NCBI GenBank assembly: GCA_016710235.1
Contig: JADJLG010000001.1
Span: 1,477,501 to 1,541,500, forward strand
Source of the DNA: Saprospiraceae bacterium
GTDB taxonomy: Bacteria > Bacteroidota > Bacteroidia > Chitinophagales > Saprospiraceae
Length of the DNA stretch: 64,000 bases
Direction of reading: 5' to 3'
Position numbers and translations under genes: made by a program. This document shows, in pieces, positions 34,022 through 42,893 of this stretch (positions within the stretch are counted from its first letter, which is position 1; each line of letters begins with the position of its first letter). Under the pieces are notes generated by a model that saw only the letters and a program-made list of their open reading frames with translations, was not told the origin of the DNA and did not search any database.

Positions 34022-34351
34022 ATGAAATCATTTAAATTAATCATATTGTTTTCAGGCATCGTACTTCTTATGTCATGCAAGAAACAATGTGATTTTACTG
34101 ATTCGGATCTAAGCGAATGTGTTCAACAAAGACTAGAGGAATTCAAGGGTTTGGGGGATGCCCACAGCTTTGCTCTTTACAGATTTAGAGAGAAAAATTG
34201 GTACTTTCTGGACAGACAACATGCAGCAGTGGACGGTGCTGATTATTTTATTGATTCTAAATGTGATACAGTATGCCTGATCTGCGGAGAGTGCCAACCA
34301 CCTGTTTGTTCGGAAGAAGTTGTTTTTGTCAGAGATATCTGGAAAAAATAG
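34022..34351 (+). CDS. Small Cys-rich lipoprotein (DUF6970-like)
   Basis: A 109-residue lipoprotein, lipobox LLMSC with Cys19. The mature part has SECVQQRLEEFKG, an FALYRFREKNWYFLD strand pair, DGADYFIDSKCDTVCLICGE and the ending VRDIWKK. This layout resembles DUF6970 proteins, although the Cys-rich centre (CDTVCLICGECQPPVC) differs. Seven Cys follow the lipobox, so structural disulfides or metal binding are likely. It starts 4 bp after the OstA-like gene and is presumably cotranscribed. Function unknown. Confidence 0.65.
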   Translation: MKSFKLIILFSGIVLLMSCKKQCDFTDSDLSECVQQRLEEFKGLGDAHSFALYRFREKNWYFLDRQHAAVDGADYFIDSKCDTVCLICGECQPPVCSEEVVFVRDIWKK

Positions 34352-34359
34352 TGTTTCTA

Positions 34360-34489
34360 TGATTTGACCAAATCACGGATAGAGGATATCACAATTTTTG
34401 TTTAGGCTTTATTTTGTTTAATATTTTTGGATGTTATCTTAAACAAAATCATTTTTAGTTTATTAGATTGGGTACGTTTGGGATCCCAA
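34360..34489. promoter_or_regulatory. Three inverted repeats and a -7 box before the CoA-disulfide reductase gene
   Basis: The 154-bp spacer carries TGATTTG-AC-CAAATCA (34360-34375), ATTTTGTTTAA-N17-TTAAACAAAAT (34411-34449, perfect 11-bp arms) and the 12-bp palindrome TTGGGATCCCAA (34478-34489). The last overlaps a TACGTTTG -7 element (34473-34480), so a bound repressor would block transcription start (near 34487). Confidence 0.6.
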
Positions 34490-34505
34490 CGAGAATAAAT
34501 AAAGT

Positions 34506-36167
34506 ATGAAAGTAGTGATTATTGGCGGTGTTGCAGGGGGAGCTAGCGCTGCAGCAAGGTTGCGTCGAATGGACGAAAACGCAGAAATCGTTCTGATTGA
34601 GAAGTCAGCATATATATCTTATGCAAACTGCGGATTACCCTATTACATAGGTGGCGTGATACATGATAGACAAAAATTATTTGTACAAACGCCCTCCTCG
34701 TTCAGGCAGAGGTTCCAAATTGATGCGCGGATTAGTAGTGAAGTAATTCGTATCGATCGAGACAGAAAATCGGTATTGATCAAGAATCTGAATTCTGAAG
34801 AGACCTACGAGGAGCATTATGATAAATTGATTTTATCACCAGGTGCTGAGCCTATCAGACCACCATTACCCGGTCTTCAACTTCCGGGAGTGTTTACACT
34901 CCGCAATGTTGCTGACACAGATGCAATCAAAAAATTTACTGAGGGAAAGTCTAATGCGAAAGCAGTAGTCATAGGAGCTGGATTTATTGGACTTGAAATG
35001 GCAGAAAATCTACATCATCTTGGCATGCATGTTAGTGTAGTAGAAATGGCGTCACAGATCTTAGCACCTGTAGATTTTGCGATCGCAGCAATCGCCCAGC
35101 AACATTTAAGACACAAAGGTCTGGACCTTTATCTCAATACCTCTATGACCGGAATCCGCCTAGAGGATTCCCATTTATTTGTCGATTTGAAGGAAAAAGA
35201 ATCCCTAGAAGCTGATATAGTCATCCTCAGCATTGGAGTCAGAGCGGATACCCAGTTGGCTCAGAGCTCCGGACTTGAATTAGGTCCGACCAAGGCTATC
35301 AAAGTAAATGAGTATTTACAAACCTCGGATCCGGATATTTATGCTTTGGGAGATGCTATTGAATTTGATCATCCGATCCTTCACAAATCCATGCCTACAT
35401 ACCTTGCTGGACCAGCCAATAAACAGGGTAGAATCGTTGCAGATAATATAATCTTCGGAAATCAATCCAAATACAAAGGCGCTATTGGCACTGCTATCGT
35501 GAAGCTCTTTGATTTAACGATTGCAACTTCAGGTGTGGCTTCCAAGCATCTGAAAATAGCTCAGGTACCACATATAGTATCAACAACTCACAGCGCTTCA
35601 CATGCAACATACTATCCCGGGTCACATCTGATGAGTATTCAATTGGCAGTTTCACAGTTGGATGGTAGATTGTTGGGTGCACAAGCTATCGGGGTTCAGG
35701 GAGTGGACAAACGGATAGATGTGCTGGCCACTGCTGTCCAGAGAGGAGCTTCTATTGAAGAACTGACAGAATTCGAACACGCTTATGCGCCTCCATACTC
35801 TTCAGCAAAAGATCCGGTGAACATGGCAGCATTCGTAGCACAAAACAGATTAACAGGCAAAAGCAAAGCCATCACATGGGATGAATTGAAACTCAGACCA
35901 AATGAATCCCAGCTTGTGGATGTACGTACCCGGGCTGAATTTGAAAAAGGCCATATACCACAAGCCCTTCACATTCCAATTGACGAACTGCGGGACAGAA
36001 TCTCAGAATTGGATCCGAATAAACCGGTGATCGTTTACTGTCAAGTGGGGTTGCGCGGATATTTATCAGAGAGGATCTTGCGGCAAAGAGGTTTTACAGA
36101 CGTGATCAACTTGGCCGGCGGCTACTATTCCTGGAGTTTCTGTGATAAGGAATTGCAGATTACTTAA
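34506..36167 (+). CDS. CoA-disulfide reductase / NAD(P)H polysulfide reductase with C-terminal rhodanese domain
   Basis: A 553-residue FAD and NAD(P)H-dependent oxidoreductase fused to a rhodanese. The FAD motif is IIGGVAGGASAAARLRRMDE, with the single redox cysteine Cys42 in SYANCGLPYYIGG as in CoA-disulfide reductases. A second nucleotide fold is VVIGAGFIGLEMAENL, and the C-terminal FAD contact is PDIYALGDAIEF. The rhodanese domain (about 455-553) has active Cys512 in VYCQVGLRGY. Known fusions of this type reduce CoA disulfide, CoA persulfide or polysulfide. The upstream palindromes suggest thiol- or sulfur-responsive control, which is inference. Confidence 0.92.
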   Translation: MKVVIIGGVAGGASAAARLRRMDENAEIVLIEKSAYISYANCGLPYYIGGVIHDRQKLFVQTPSSFRQRFQIDARISSEVIRIDRDRKSVLIKNLNSEETYEEHYDKLILSPGAEPIRPPLPGLQLPGVFTLRNVADTDAIKKFTEGKSNAKAVVIGAGFIGLEMAENLHHLGMHVSVVEMASQILAPVDFAIAAIAQQHLRHKGLDLYLNTSMTGIRLEDSHLFVDLKEKESLEADIVILSIGVRADTQLAQSSGLELGPTKAIKVNEYLQTSDPDIYALGDAIEFDHPILHKSMPTYLAGPANKQGRIVADNIIFGNQSKYKGAIGTAIVKLFDLTIATSGVASKHLKIAQVPHIVSTTHSASHATYYPGSHLMSIQLAVSQLDGRLLGAQAIGVQGVDKRIDVLATAVQRGASIEELTEFEHAYAPPYSSAKDPVNMAAFVAQNRLTGKSKAITWDELKLRPNESQLVDVRTRAEFEKGHIPQALHIPIDELRDRISELDPNKPVIVYCQVGLRGYLSERILRQRGFTDVINLAGGYYSWSFCDKELQIT

Positions 36168-36390
36168 TTAGTTCTGTGGATTGAGCCAAGATTGTTGGCT
36201 AACATTCCAACTTATTCATTCCTTGAAAGGAACGGAACCAAGTATGTATCAAACAATTCAAATTATAATTTTTTCCAATATCTAATTTACTATTGCAATT
36301 ATCCCTGAATTCAAATTCAATTAGCTGCGCAATAGATCTTCGAGTCTTTATTTATGATCAAGGGGGAAATGAATCTTAATTGACAGATAT

Positions 36391-37185
36391 TTATTTCAAA
36401 AAATGCTTGAGGTTAATCACTTCTTGAGAGGTCAAATGCCTATACTTACCGCGTGGTAAATTTTTTTTAGTTAAACCAGCATAATAGACGCGATCCAGTT
36501 TTTCAACTTGATAATTGAGATTCTCAAAAATCCTTCTGATGATTCGATTTTTTCCTGAGTGTATCTCAATTCCTATTTCATTTTTTTTGCCATCTACATA
36601 ACTGATTCCATCCACTTTTGCTTTTCCATCTTCTAGTATTAAGCCTTCAGATATTTTTTGAAAATCAGGGACAGAAAGATTTTTGTGTAAAACTACATGG
36701 TATATTTTTTTGACTTGAAAAGATGGATGTGCTAATTTTTGTGATAATTCACCATCATTTGTCAAAAGCAGAAGACCCGTAGTATTTCGATCTAATCTGC
36801 CAACAGGATATACGCGTTCTTTGACGCTGCTAGAGACCATATCCAAGACGGTTTTGCGGTTTTTTTCGTCTTTGGAAGTTGTAACCGTGTTTTTAGGCTT
36901 ATTTATGAGAATATATACTTTTTTCTCTTCGGGAGTGATCAAATTTCCCTGGTAAAAAATTTTGTCTTTCGATTGGACAATATATGATGGATTGAGTTCC
37001 ACCTGCTTGTTAACCAAAATCAATCCTTTTTTGACAAGTTCAGCAGCTTCCCTTCTGGAACATATGCCACAATGTGCGACGTATTTATTCAGTCGCATCA
37101 ATTCATCTTTAGGTGCAGACACTTTGACGGAAGCTGTCCGCTGTTTTTTTTCTCTTGGAGGCTTAGAATGGAACGTAGTCATCAT
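36391..37185 (-). CDS. rluB: Pseudouridine synthase, RsuA/RluB family
   Basis: A 264-residue rRNA pseudouridine synthase. An S4 RNA-binding domain (MRLNKYVAHCGICSRREAAE, from about residue 30) follows a basic N-terminal tail. The catalytic motif is VGRLDRNTTGLLLLTNDGEL with the essential Asp, and GKNRIIRRIFENLNYQVEKL completes the fold. RluB versus RsuA is inferred from the long basic tail and S4 domain. The start overlaps the upstream dnaB end by 23 bp, so the two genes are coupled; an internal start at the S4 Met is possible. Confidence 0.87.
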   Translation of the reverse strand: MMTTFHSKPPREKKQRTASVKVSAPKDELMRLNKYVAHCGICSRREAAELVKKGLILVNKQVELNPSYIVQSKDKIFYQGNLITPEEKKVYILINKPKNTVTTSKDEKNRKTVLDMVSSSVKERVYPVGRLDRNTTGLLLLTNDGELSQKLAHPSFQVKKIYHVVLHKNLSVPDFQKISEGLILEDGKAKVDGISYVDGKKNEIGIEIHSGKNRIIRRIFENLNYQVEKLDRVYYAGLTKKNLPRGKYRHLTSQEVINLKHFLK

Positions 37186-38668
37186 CGTTGAGTTTGGAAG
37201 GTTTAATCATCACCTGCATACTATCTTGGAATCCTCCTCCCATGGAAGAAAAGCTACTTTCTGCAGGCAAGAACTTCGCATAATCCGAGACAAATTTCAA
37301 GAAAATACTGCCCACTGAACCATTCCTGTGCTTGGCAATGATGAGTTCTGTATACCCTTTGGGCACCTCAGGCATATCAGCGGCGTTATCCCAATAATCT
37401 GGTCTGTGGATGAACAGAACCATATCGGCATCTTGCTCTATCGCTCCTGACTCTCTCAGATGCGAAAGTTGCGGACGTTTACTACCATGCATTTCAGCAG
37501 CACGATTGAGCTGTGACAAAGCTATTACTGGGATATTGAGCTCTTTGGCCAGGCTTTTTAATGCTCTTGATATAGACGAAATTTCTTGTTCTCTCGACCC
37601 GCGTTTGTCATTGGTACCCAGCGTCATCAATTGTAAGTAGTCGATGATGATCAAACTGACATTGTGATGTTGGTGGAGTCTTCTGCATTTGGCCCTCAGC
37701 TCGAAAATATTAAGTGAAGGAGTATCGTCGATATAGATAGGTACTTCACTCAATTCTTGAATGGCGTGGTGGATTCCCGTCCACTCATCGTCAGAAAGCT
37801 TTCCACTTCTCAAACTCGATCCGTTGACCTCGGCATGCATAGATATAAGACGATTCACTAGTTCCAGATTGTTCATCTCCAGAGAGAAGAGCGCAACCGG
37901 TTTTTTGTAATCCATGGCTGCATTTTTGGCTAAAGCCAAAGTAAAACTGGTTTTTCCCACACCTGGTCTTGCAGCTACAATGATTAAGTTTGATTTTTGC
38001 CAACCGGAAGTGATTTTATCCAAATCGGGGAAGCCAGAAGGAACACCCACTACTTGATCCGCATTTTGCGACAATATTTCAAGTTGCTTTTGTGCCTGAT
38101 AGGCCAATGAGCCAACACTTTCATATCCTCTTCTCAGGTTTTTGTCGGTGATGGCATATAAGTTTTGTTCAGCACTGTCGAGCATGTCAAAGACATCTTT
38201 GCTGTCCTCAAATGCGTCTTTGATGACTAGTGTTGACACTCGAATAAGTTCACGTTGAAGATATTTCTGGGAGACAATCCGCGCATAATGTCCCACATTT
38301 GCAGAAGAACTCACCTTATTGGAAAGTTCCAAAATAAAAGGCACTCCCCCCACTTCTTCCAAAGTTTGAGTTTTGCGCAACTGCTCTGTGACAGAAAGCA
38401 CATCAATAGGCTGAGTCATGTTAAACAGTGTCATCATGGCTGCAAATATTTTCTGATGCACAGGTTTATAAAAAGACTCCGGTCTGAGAACTTCCAGCGC
38501 TTCGTTGATGGCATTTTTATCCAGCATGATTGCTCCAAGAACGGCCTCTTCCATATCATTGGCCTGCGGTTGAATTCTCTCGTATGCAATGTTTGAAAAA
38601 TCAGCCGATTGTTGCTGTCTTCCAGATCCTGAGATAGGTCTCAAGGTATTTTTTATCGGCTCTGCCAT
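37163..38668 (-). CDS. dnaB: Replicative DNA helicase DnaB
   Basis: A 501-residue hexameric helicase of the replication fork. The N-terminal DnaG-interacting domain starts at about 34 (QANDMEEAVLGAIMLD). The RecA-like ATPase has Walker A AARPGVGKTSF (about 232-242), Walker B LIIIDYLQLM, the DnaB motif LSQLNRAAEMHGSKRPQLSH and LRESGAIEQDADMVLFIHRP with the arginine finger region. No intein is present. A consensus promoter (38691-38720) precedes it, and a perfect DnaA box sits farther upstream. Confidence 0.96.
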   Translation of the reverse strand: MAEPIKNTLRPISGSGRQQQSADFSNIAYERIQPQANDMEEAVLGAIMLDKNAINEALEVLRPESFYKPVHQKIFAAMMTLFNMTQPIDVLSVTEQLRKTQTLEEVGGVPFILELSNKVSSSANVGHYARIVSQKYLQRELIRVSTLVIKDAFEDSKDVFDMLDSAEQNLYAITDKNLRRGYESVGSLAYQAQKQLEILSQNADQVVGVPSGFPDLDKITSGWQKSNLIIVAARPGVGKTSFTLALAKNAAMDYKKPVALFSLEMNNLELVNRLISMHAEVNGSSLRSGKLSDDEWTGIHHAIQELSEVPIYIDDTPSLNIFELRAKCRRLHQHHNVSLIIIDYLQLMTLGTNDKRGSREQEISSISRALKSLAKELNIPVIALSQLNRAAEMHGSKRPQLSHLRESGAIEQDADMVLFIHRPDYWDNAADMPEVPKGYTELIIAKHRNGSVGSIFLKFVSDYAKFLPAESSFSSMGGGFQDSMQVMIKPSKLNDDDYVPF

Positions 38669-38690
38669 ATATTCGTCTTGCTTGCGCTTG

Positions 38691-38720
38691 CAAAATTAGA
38701 CTTAATCAAATGATCTACAA
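38691..38720 (-). promoter_or_regulatory. Consensus promoter of dnaB
   Basis: On the minus strand TTG (38720..38718), 19 nt, then TAATTTTG (38698..38691), predicting a start near 38684 and a leader of about 16 nt. Confidence 0.7.
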
Positions 38721-38773
38721 TTTACATATGTTTTACAACAAAATGAAAAACAGTTGATAAAGTGTTGAAAACT

Positions 38774-38782
38774 TGTGGATAA
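38774..38782 (-). promoter_or_regulatory. DnaA box (TTATCCACA)
   Basis: TGTGGATAA on the plus strand is the exact complement of the bacterial DnaA consensus TTATCCACA. It lies about 54 bp upstream of the dnaB -33 element. Confidence 0.55.
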
Positions 38783-39012
38783 TTAATCAGCAATATTCGC
38801 ACAATTTCTTTACACATTACAAGAAATTGCAATATAATTAAAGGAGATTAATCAGAAGTTGATAATCAAACAGATAGTGATTATTACCTTGCGATAAAAT
38901 ACATTTCTCAGCTGTACCAGTTTAGCCTCTGAAAGCGATAATTTCTGGTGATAAGTTTTACAGGAGCAAGAACATGTGAAAAAATATTTTATATATTATT
39001 TATCTTAATATA

Positions 39013-39681
39013 TTACTTGCTCTTACCAATTTCAGATAACTTTTTTTGGACCATTTCTACTGTTTTCATTTGGGTATTGATATCGATCTGTGCTTTCTCT
39101 TGGTCTTTGCCATTTTGGACGATATTCATTTCGGCTTTTTTGATTTTATCCTTGGCAACCTCTATATCTTTATTATATCCATCCAAATCTCGTTTTAGTT
39201 TTTCCAGATTTTTCTCATATTTTTTTAATTGGTCCTTCTCATTGTCAAGCTCAATTCTTGTTTTTTCCCTTTGAACTTCATAGGCAAACTCCTGAATGAA
39301 CTCTTCCGCGGATTTCGCTTCTTTAGGGTTGTCTATTGAGTTGATAAAACCGTTTTTATTATCAAAAAATACAGCTATAGAGTTATTTTCTATTGCGGTA
39401 TAAATATCCATAGCATTCTCTCCATTGATCGTTTTGATCACTGCGCCTTCGATAAAAATTTCGTCTGCTTTTTTATTTTCCTTTGTTTTGCCATAGTCCT
39501 TGGTGAACTTTTTCCACTGTTTTTCAATGAACTTATCCTCAGTATCTGGAAGGGAAATAGAAAATCCGTTTTGGATTCCAAGGCTCATTTGTTTTTTAGC
39601 TTGAGCTACCTGTCCTAAAAGACCAGTACCTGAAAGGATTGAGAAACATGCGATAAAAGTCAATAATGTAAATTTTTTCAT
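39013..39681 (-). CDS. Exported coiled-coil protein of unknown function
   Basis: A 222-residue protein with a signal peptide (MKKFTLLTFIACFSILSGTG, cleavage near GQVAQA). A compact alpha/beta region (about 35-135, with ISLPDTEDKFIEKQWKKFTK and a short GEN/NGF turn) is followed by a long charged coiled coil (about 140-215, KDQLKKYEKNLEKLKRDLDG and onward). I do not recognise the family. It stands alone between dnaB and the ABC exporter genes and has no strong terminator or promoter match. Confidence 0.75.
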   Translation of the reverse strand: MKKFTLLTFIACFSILSGTGLLGQVAQAKKQMSLGIQNGFSISLPDTEDKFIEKQWKKFTKDYGKTKENKKADEIFIEGAVIKTINGENAMDIYTAIENNSIAVFFDNKNGFINSIDNPKEAKSAEEFIQEFAYEVQREKTRIELDNEKDQLKKYEKNLEKLKRDLDGYNKDIEVAKDKIKKAEMNIVQNGKDQEKAQIDINTQMKTVEMVQKKLSEIGKSK

Positions 39682-39821
39682 TTTTTGGTGGATTTAATTG
39701 TTGAATGTTTTTTAGACGAAATAACAGCCCAAAAAACACAATTTTGAGGCCGAAAATTCACTTTTACACTAAAATTTGTCTATTCTGTCTAAATTTCGAC
39801 CATCAGGAAGCCCCAAGTGCA

Positions 39822-39829
39822 TAACTTTG
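39822..39829 (+). promoter_or_regulatory. -7 element before the ABC exporter operon
   Basis: TAACTTTG fits TANNTTTG, 17 bp before the ATG at 39846; predicted leader about 10 nt. The -33 element is weak. Confidence 0.45.
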
Positions 39830-39845
39830 AAATCTGAATTGATTT

Positions 39846-40754
39846 ATGAATAATCTCCTTCTTGACCTTCGATCAGTAATTAAAGAATATCAAAGTGCCC
39901 GTGCAGTCGATCAGGTGAGTTTTAGCTTATCGACAGGCTGTGTTACTGGACTCCTGGGGCCTAATGGCGCAGGAAAAACCAGTCTGATACGCATTATCAC
40001 AGGAATCACCAGACCCGATTCAGGCCAGGTTCTGCTTTCAGGCGTGCCTGTACAGGATATCACTGACCCATCTATAGGCTATATGCCGGAGGAACGTGGT
40101 TTGTACAAGAAAATGAAAGTAGGTGAACAGCTGGTGTATTTGTGTAGGCTTCGGGGCTTGTCCGCAAAAGATGCGGAACGAGAAGTTGTGAGCTGGATGA
40201 AGAAATTTGAAATTACCAGCTGGTGGAATAAACGGATTGACGAATTGTCGAAAGGCATGTCCCAAAAAGTCCAGTTTATTGCCACAGTAGCGCACAGGCC
40301 AAACTTGATTATTCTGGATGAACCTTTTTCAGGATTGGATCCTATCAATACCCAGATGATCAAACAGGAAATTGCCCATCTAAAGCATCAGGGTGTAGCC
40401 ATTTTGTTTTCAACGCACAGGATGGAACAGGTAGAGGAAATGTGCGATGAAATCGTATTGATCAACAAAGGCAAGATTATCCTCCAAGGCGAAGTAAATC
40501 AACTGAAAAAAGCATTTAGAGAATCAAAATATGACCTGAAGACGGAGGCAAGCCTTGATCCCATTATAATTGATAAATATAAGTTAGAGACTTATGCTCC
40601 TCAATCATACTATTTCAAAAGCGAAGGAATTCCGGCAACTCAATTGTTATTGGAAGTGATCCAGTCAGGTGTTGAAATTTCAGAATTTAAAGATATTCTA
40701 CCAACGTTCAATGAGATATTTATTCGCCTTGTAAACAACGCCAACCATGAATAA
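39846..40754 (+). CDS. ABC exporter ATP-binding protein (NatA-like, DUF4162 C-terminus)
   Basis: A 302-residue ABC ATPase with Walker A GPNGAGKTS (about 37-45), signature ELSKGMSQKVQFIATVAHRP, Walker B LIILDEPFSGLDPINT and switch His in STHRMEQVEEM. The C-terminal 80 residues match the DUF4162 domain of drug and sodium exporters. Its stop overlaps the start of the permease gene by 8 bp, so the two form one exporter. The transported substrate is unknown. Confidence 0.9.
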   Translation: MNNLLLDLRSVIKEYQSARAVDQVSFSLSTGCVTGLLGPNGAGKTSLIRIITGITRPDSGQVLLSGVPVQDITDPSIGYMPEERGLYKKMKVGEQLVYLCRLRGLSAKDAEREVVSWMKKFEITSWWNKRIDELSKGMSQKVQFIATVAHRPNLIILDEPFSGLDPINTQMIKQEIAHLKHQGVAILFSTHRMEQVEEMCDEIVLINKGKIILQGEVNQLKKAFRESKYDLKTEASLDPIIIDKYKLETYAPQSYYFKSEGIPATQLLLEVIQSGVEISEFKDILPTFNEIFIRLVNNANHE

Positions 40755-42063
40755 AATAGGGCTTATCATTGCAAGAGAGTACTTGACCAGAGTAAGGGAT
40801 AAGAAATTCCTTATCACCACTCTCATCACTCCTCTTGTGCTATTACTTTTCTTTTTGACGGTTGGATGGATATTTAGTTATGAAAGCGCTCGGGATTATC
40901 ATATTGAAGTAATCAATCAAAGTGGTGTGGGAGTCAAGCTTCCCGAGAATAAGGCAAACTTAAACTTCCATTTGTCTGATAAAACCCTGGACCAATTGAA
41001 GTCAGAGTATCAAAACGGTAAATCCGACGGTATATTGGTACTGCCTAGATTTTCAGGAGTCGATGTGAAAGACTATACAACATATTATTACTCGGATGAC
41101 GCTTTAGACATTGTAATAGAGAAAGATGTGCAAAAAGTTCTTGAAAAATCATTTCGGGATGAAAAATCCAGAATCCTACAGATTGACCCAGAAAATTTAA
41201 AAAAGCTGGATTTAAATCTGACCCTAGATCCGGAGCCCATTGCGCTTGATCAAAGAGACCGCACTGCCTCTACTGGTAAAATCGCAATGGTTCTTGGAGG
41301 TGTGATGGGTTACATTATTTTCATCGTCATCATCTTGTATGGAGCGATGTTGATGCGATCAGTATCTGAGGAGAAAACCAACCGAATAGTTGAGTTGGTG
41401 ATTTCATCAGTCAAACCAACACAATTGATGTTAGGAAAAATTACAGGAGTAGGATTAGTAGGAATCACCCAGTTGTTGATCTGGATGGTTTTGATTCCAA
41501 TTATTATGACGATTGGCACACAACTTACAGGACTCAATCCTGATGAAGTACAGACTATGTCAGGTGATTTGGCGGGTGCAAAGTCTCAAATCAATGAATT
41601 TGAAATTCAGTCTGTATTTCATGAAATCTTTCAATTGAATTGGTTCAAGATCTTCTTCCTGTTTATTTTGTACTTTATTGGTGGCTATTACATTTACGCA
41701 TCTCAATTTGCAGCTCTGGGTGCTGCTATGGGAGATGATACATCTGATTCCCAATCTTACACATTGATCGTCACGATGCCCATTGTGTTGTCGATATACA
41801 TTATGTTTCAAGCAATACGGCTTCCTGAAAGCAACTTGGCATTCTTTGCTTCCATTTTCCCATTGTTTTCACCTATTGTGATGCCTGCATTACTCGCTTT
41901 TGATCCACCTTGGTGGCAGATAATTTTGTCAGTTGCAATCCTGTGTGCATTTGCGATATTTATGATTTGGTTGTCAGGAAAAATATATAGAACAGGAATA
42001 TTGATGTATGGTAAAAAAGCAAGTTTTAAAGAACTGGCAAAGTGGATATGGGCAAAAAATTAA
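40747..42063 (+). CDS. ABC-2 type exporter permease (NatB-like)
   Basis: A 438-residue membrane protein with a first helix at about 22-45, a large extracytoplasmic domain (about 50-170), and five more helices from 177. The segment MLMRSVSEEKTNRIVELVIS followed by VKPTQLMLGKITGVGLVGIT is the ABC-2 permease signature after the second helix. It works with the ATPase encoded immediately upstream. Its TAA stop directly abuts the stop of the convergent birA gene with no gap. Confidence 0.9.
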   Translation: MNKIGLIIAREYLTRVRDKKFLITTLITPLVLLLFFLTVGWIFSYESARDYHIEVINQSGVGVKLPENKANLNFHLSDKTLDQLKSEYQNGKSDGILVLPRFSGVDVKDYTTYYYSDDALDIVIEKDVQKVLEKSFRDEKSRILQIDPENLKKLDLNLTLDPEPIALDQRDRTASTGKIAMVLGGVMGYIIFIVIILYGAMLMRSVSEEKTNRIVELVISSVKPTQLMLGKITGVGLVGITQLLIWMVLIPIIMTIGTQLTGLNPDEVQTMSGDLAGAKSQINEFEIQSVFHEIFQLNWFKIFFLFILYFIGGYYIYASQFAALGAAMGDDTSDSQSYTLIVTMPIVLSIYIMFQAIRLPESNLAFFASIFPLFSPIVMPALLAFDPPWWQIILSVAILCAFAIFMIWLSGKIYRTGILMYGKKASFKELAKWIWAKN

Positions 42064-42846
42064 TTAGTCCGAAAGAAAAAACCTGATATCCCCAAAAGAA
42101 AAAATTTTCTGCAAGCCAGAGATTTCCACGTTAATCTGCCCGGTTGGTAATACGTCGATTATTTTTATTTGGTCGATTTTTTTCCCATTAATTTCAGCTG
42201 TCAAATATTCATTTGATCCGTATAAGTGTTTTCTGTAAAGATTCATGAAAATATCCTGAGGGCCGTTTTTCAATAAATTGAGCCTTTCAAGAAATACATT
42301 CATGAATTGTTTTAAAATTTTCATGCGATCAAAACTTTGATTGGTCAGTATTTTGAGGGACGTCGCTTTGTCCAAAGACTGAAAATCTGTCTGATCCACA
42401 TTCAGTCCGATACCAATCACTGACCAGCTTAATTTGTAATCGCGAATGCTGTTTTGGATAAGTATTCCAGCCAATTTGGAATGATTGGCAATCAAGTCGT
42501 TTGGCCATTTAATTTGGAGAGTAATCGATTGGCTCAAAAGCGGAAAAACACATTCCCACAGTGCGCAGGAAGCCAAAAGCTGGAGATCGAAGATTCGGTC
42601 TAAGGGGAGCCAGTCAGAAGAGAAACATACAGAAAATAGGAGGTTTTTCCCAGCCTCACTCTGCCACTTTCTGCCATATTGTCCCCTCCCGGCTGTCTGT
42701 TCGTCAGCAAATACAACAAAAATCCCTTCAGGCTCACTTTTTGATATAATGTCTATAGCAAAATCATTGGTTGAGCTTGTCTTGCTGAGGTGGATTAAAT
42801 TATAGTTAAATTCGTCTCTTTGACCGATAAGATGATCTAAATTCAA
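42064..42846 (-). CDS. birA: Biotin--[acetyl-CoA-carboxylase] ligase (BirA catalytic type)
   Basis: A 260-residue biotin protein ligase without the N-terminal DNA-binding domain, so it cannot act as the BirA repressor. The catalytic loop is EQTAGRGQYGRKWQSEAGKN, with biotin contacts SKTSSTNDFA and IKWPNDL, and VIGIGLNVDQ. Translation begins at TTG (42846), as no in-frame ATG precedes the conserved region. It attaches biotin to acetyl-CoA carboxylase subunits. It is divergent from rsfS across a 47-bp gap. Confidence 0.9.
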   Translation of the reverse strand: MNLDHLIGQRDEFNYNLIHLSKTSSTNDFAIDIISKSEPEGIFVVFADEQTAGRGQYGRKWQSEAGKNLLFSVCFSSDWLPLDRIFDLQLLASCALWECVFPLLSQSITLQIKWPNDLIANHSKLAGILIQNSIRDYKLSWSVIGIGLNVDQTDFQSLDKATSLKILTNQSFDRMKILKQFMNVFLERLNLLKNGPQDIFMNLYRKHLYGSNEYLTAEINGKKIDQIKIIDVLPTGQINVEISGLQKIFSFGDIRFFLSD

Positions 42847-42893
42847 TAGTTTTGTGTTTAATCAAATTATAAATTCGTTCAAACCTTATTCAT

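Larger units (their letters stand above)
38669..39012. other. Intergenic region upstream of dnaB with DnaA-box motif
   Basis: An AT-rich 344-bp region containing the dnaB promoter, one perfect DnaA box (38774-38782) and several two-mismatch relatives (for example AGTTGATAA twice). No gene is visible. It could serve DnaA-dependent regulation or be part of an origin. Confidence 0.5.
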
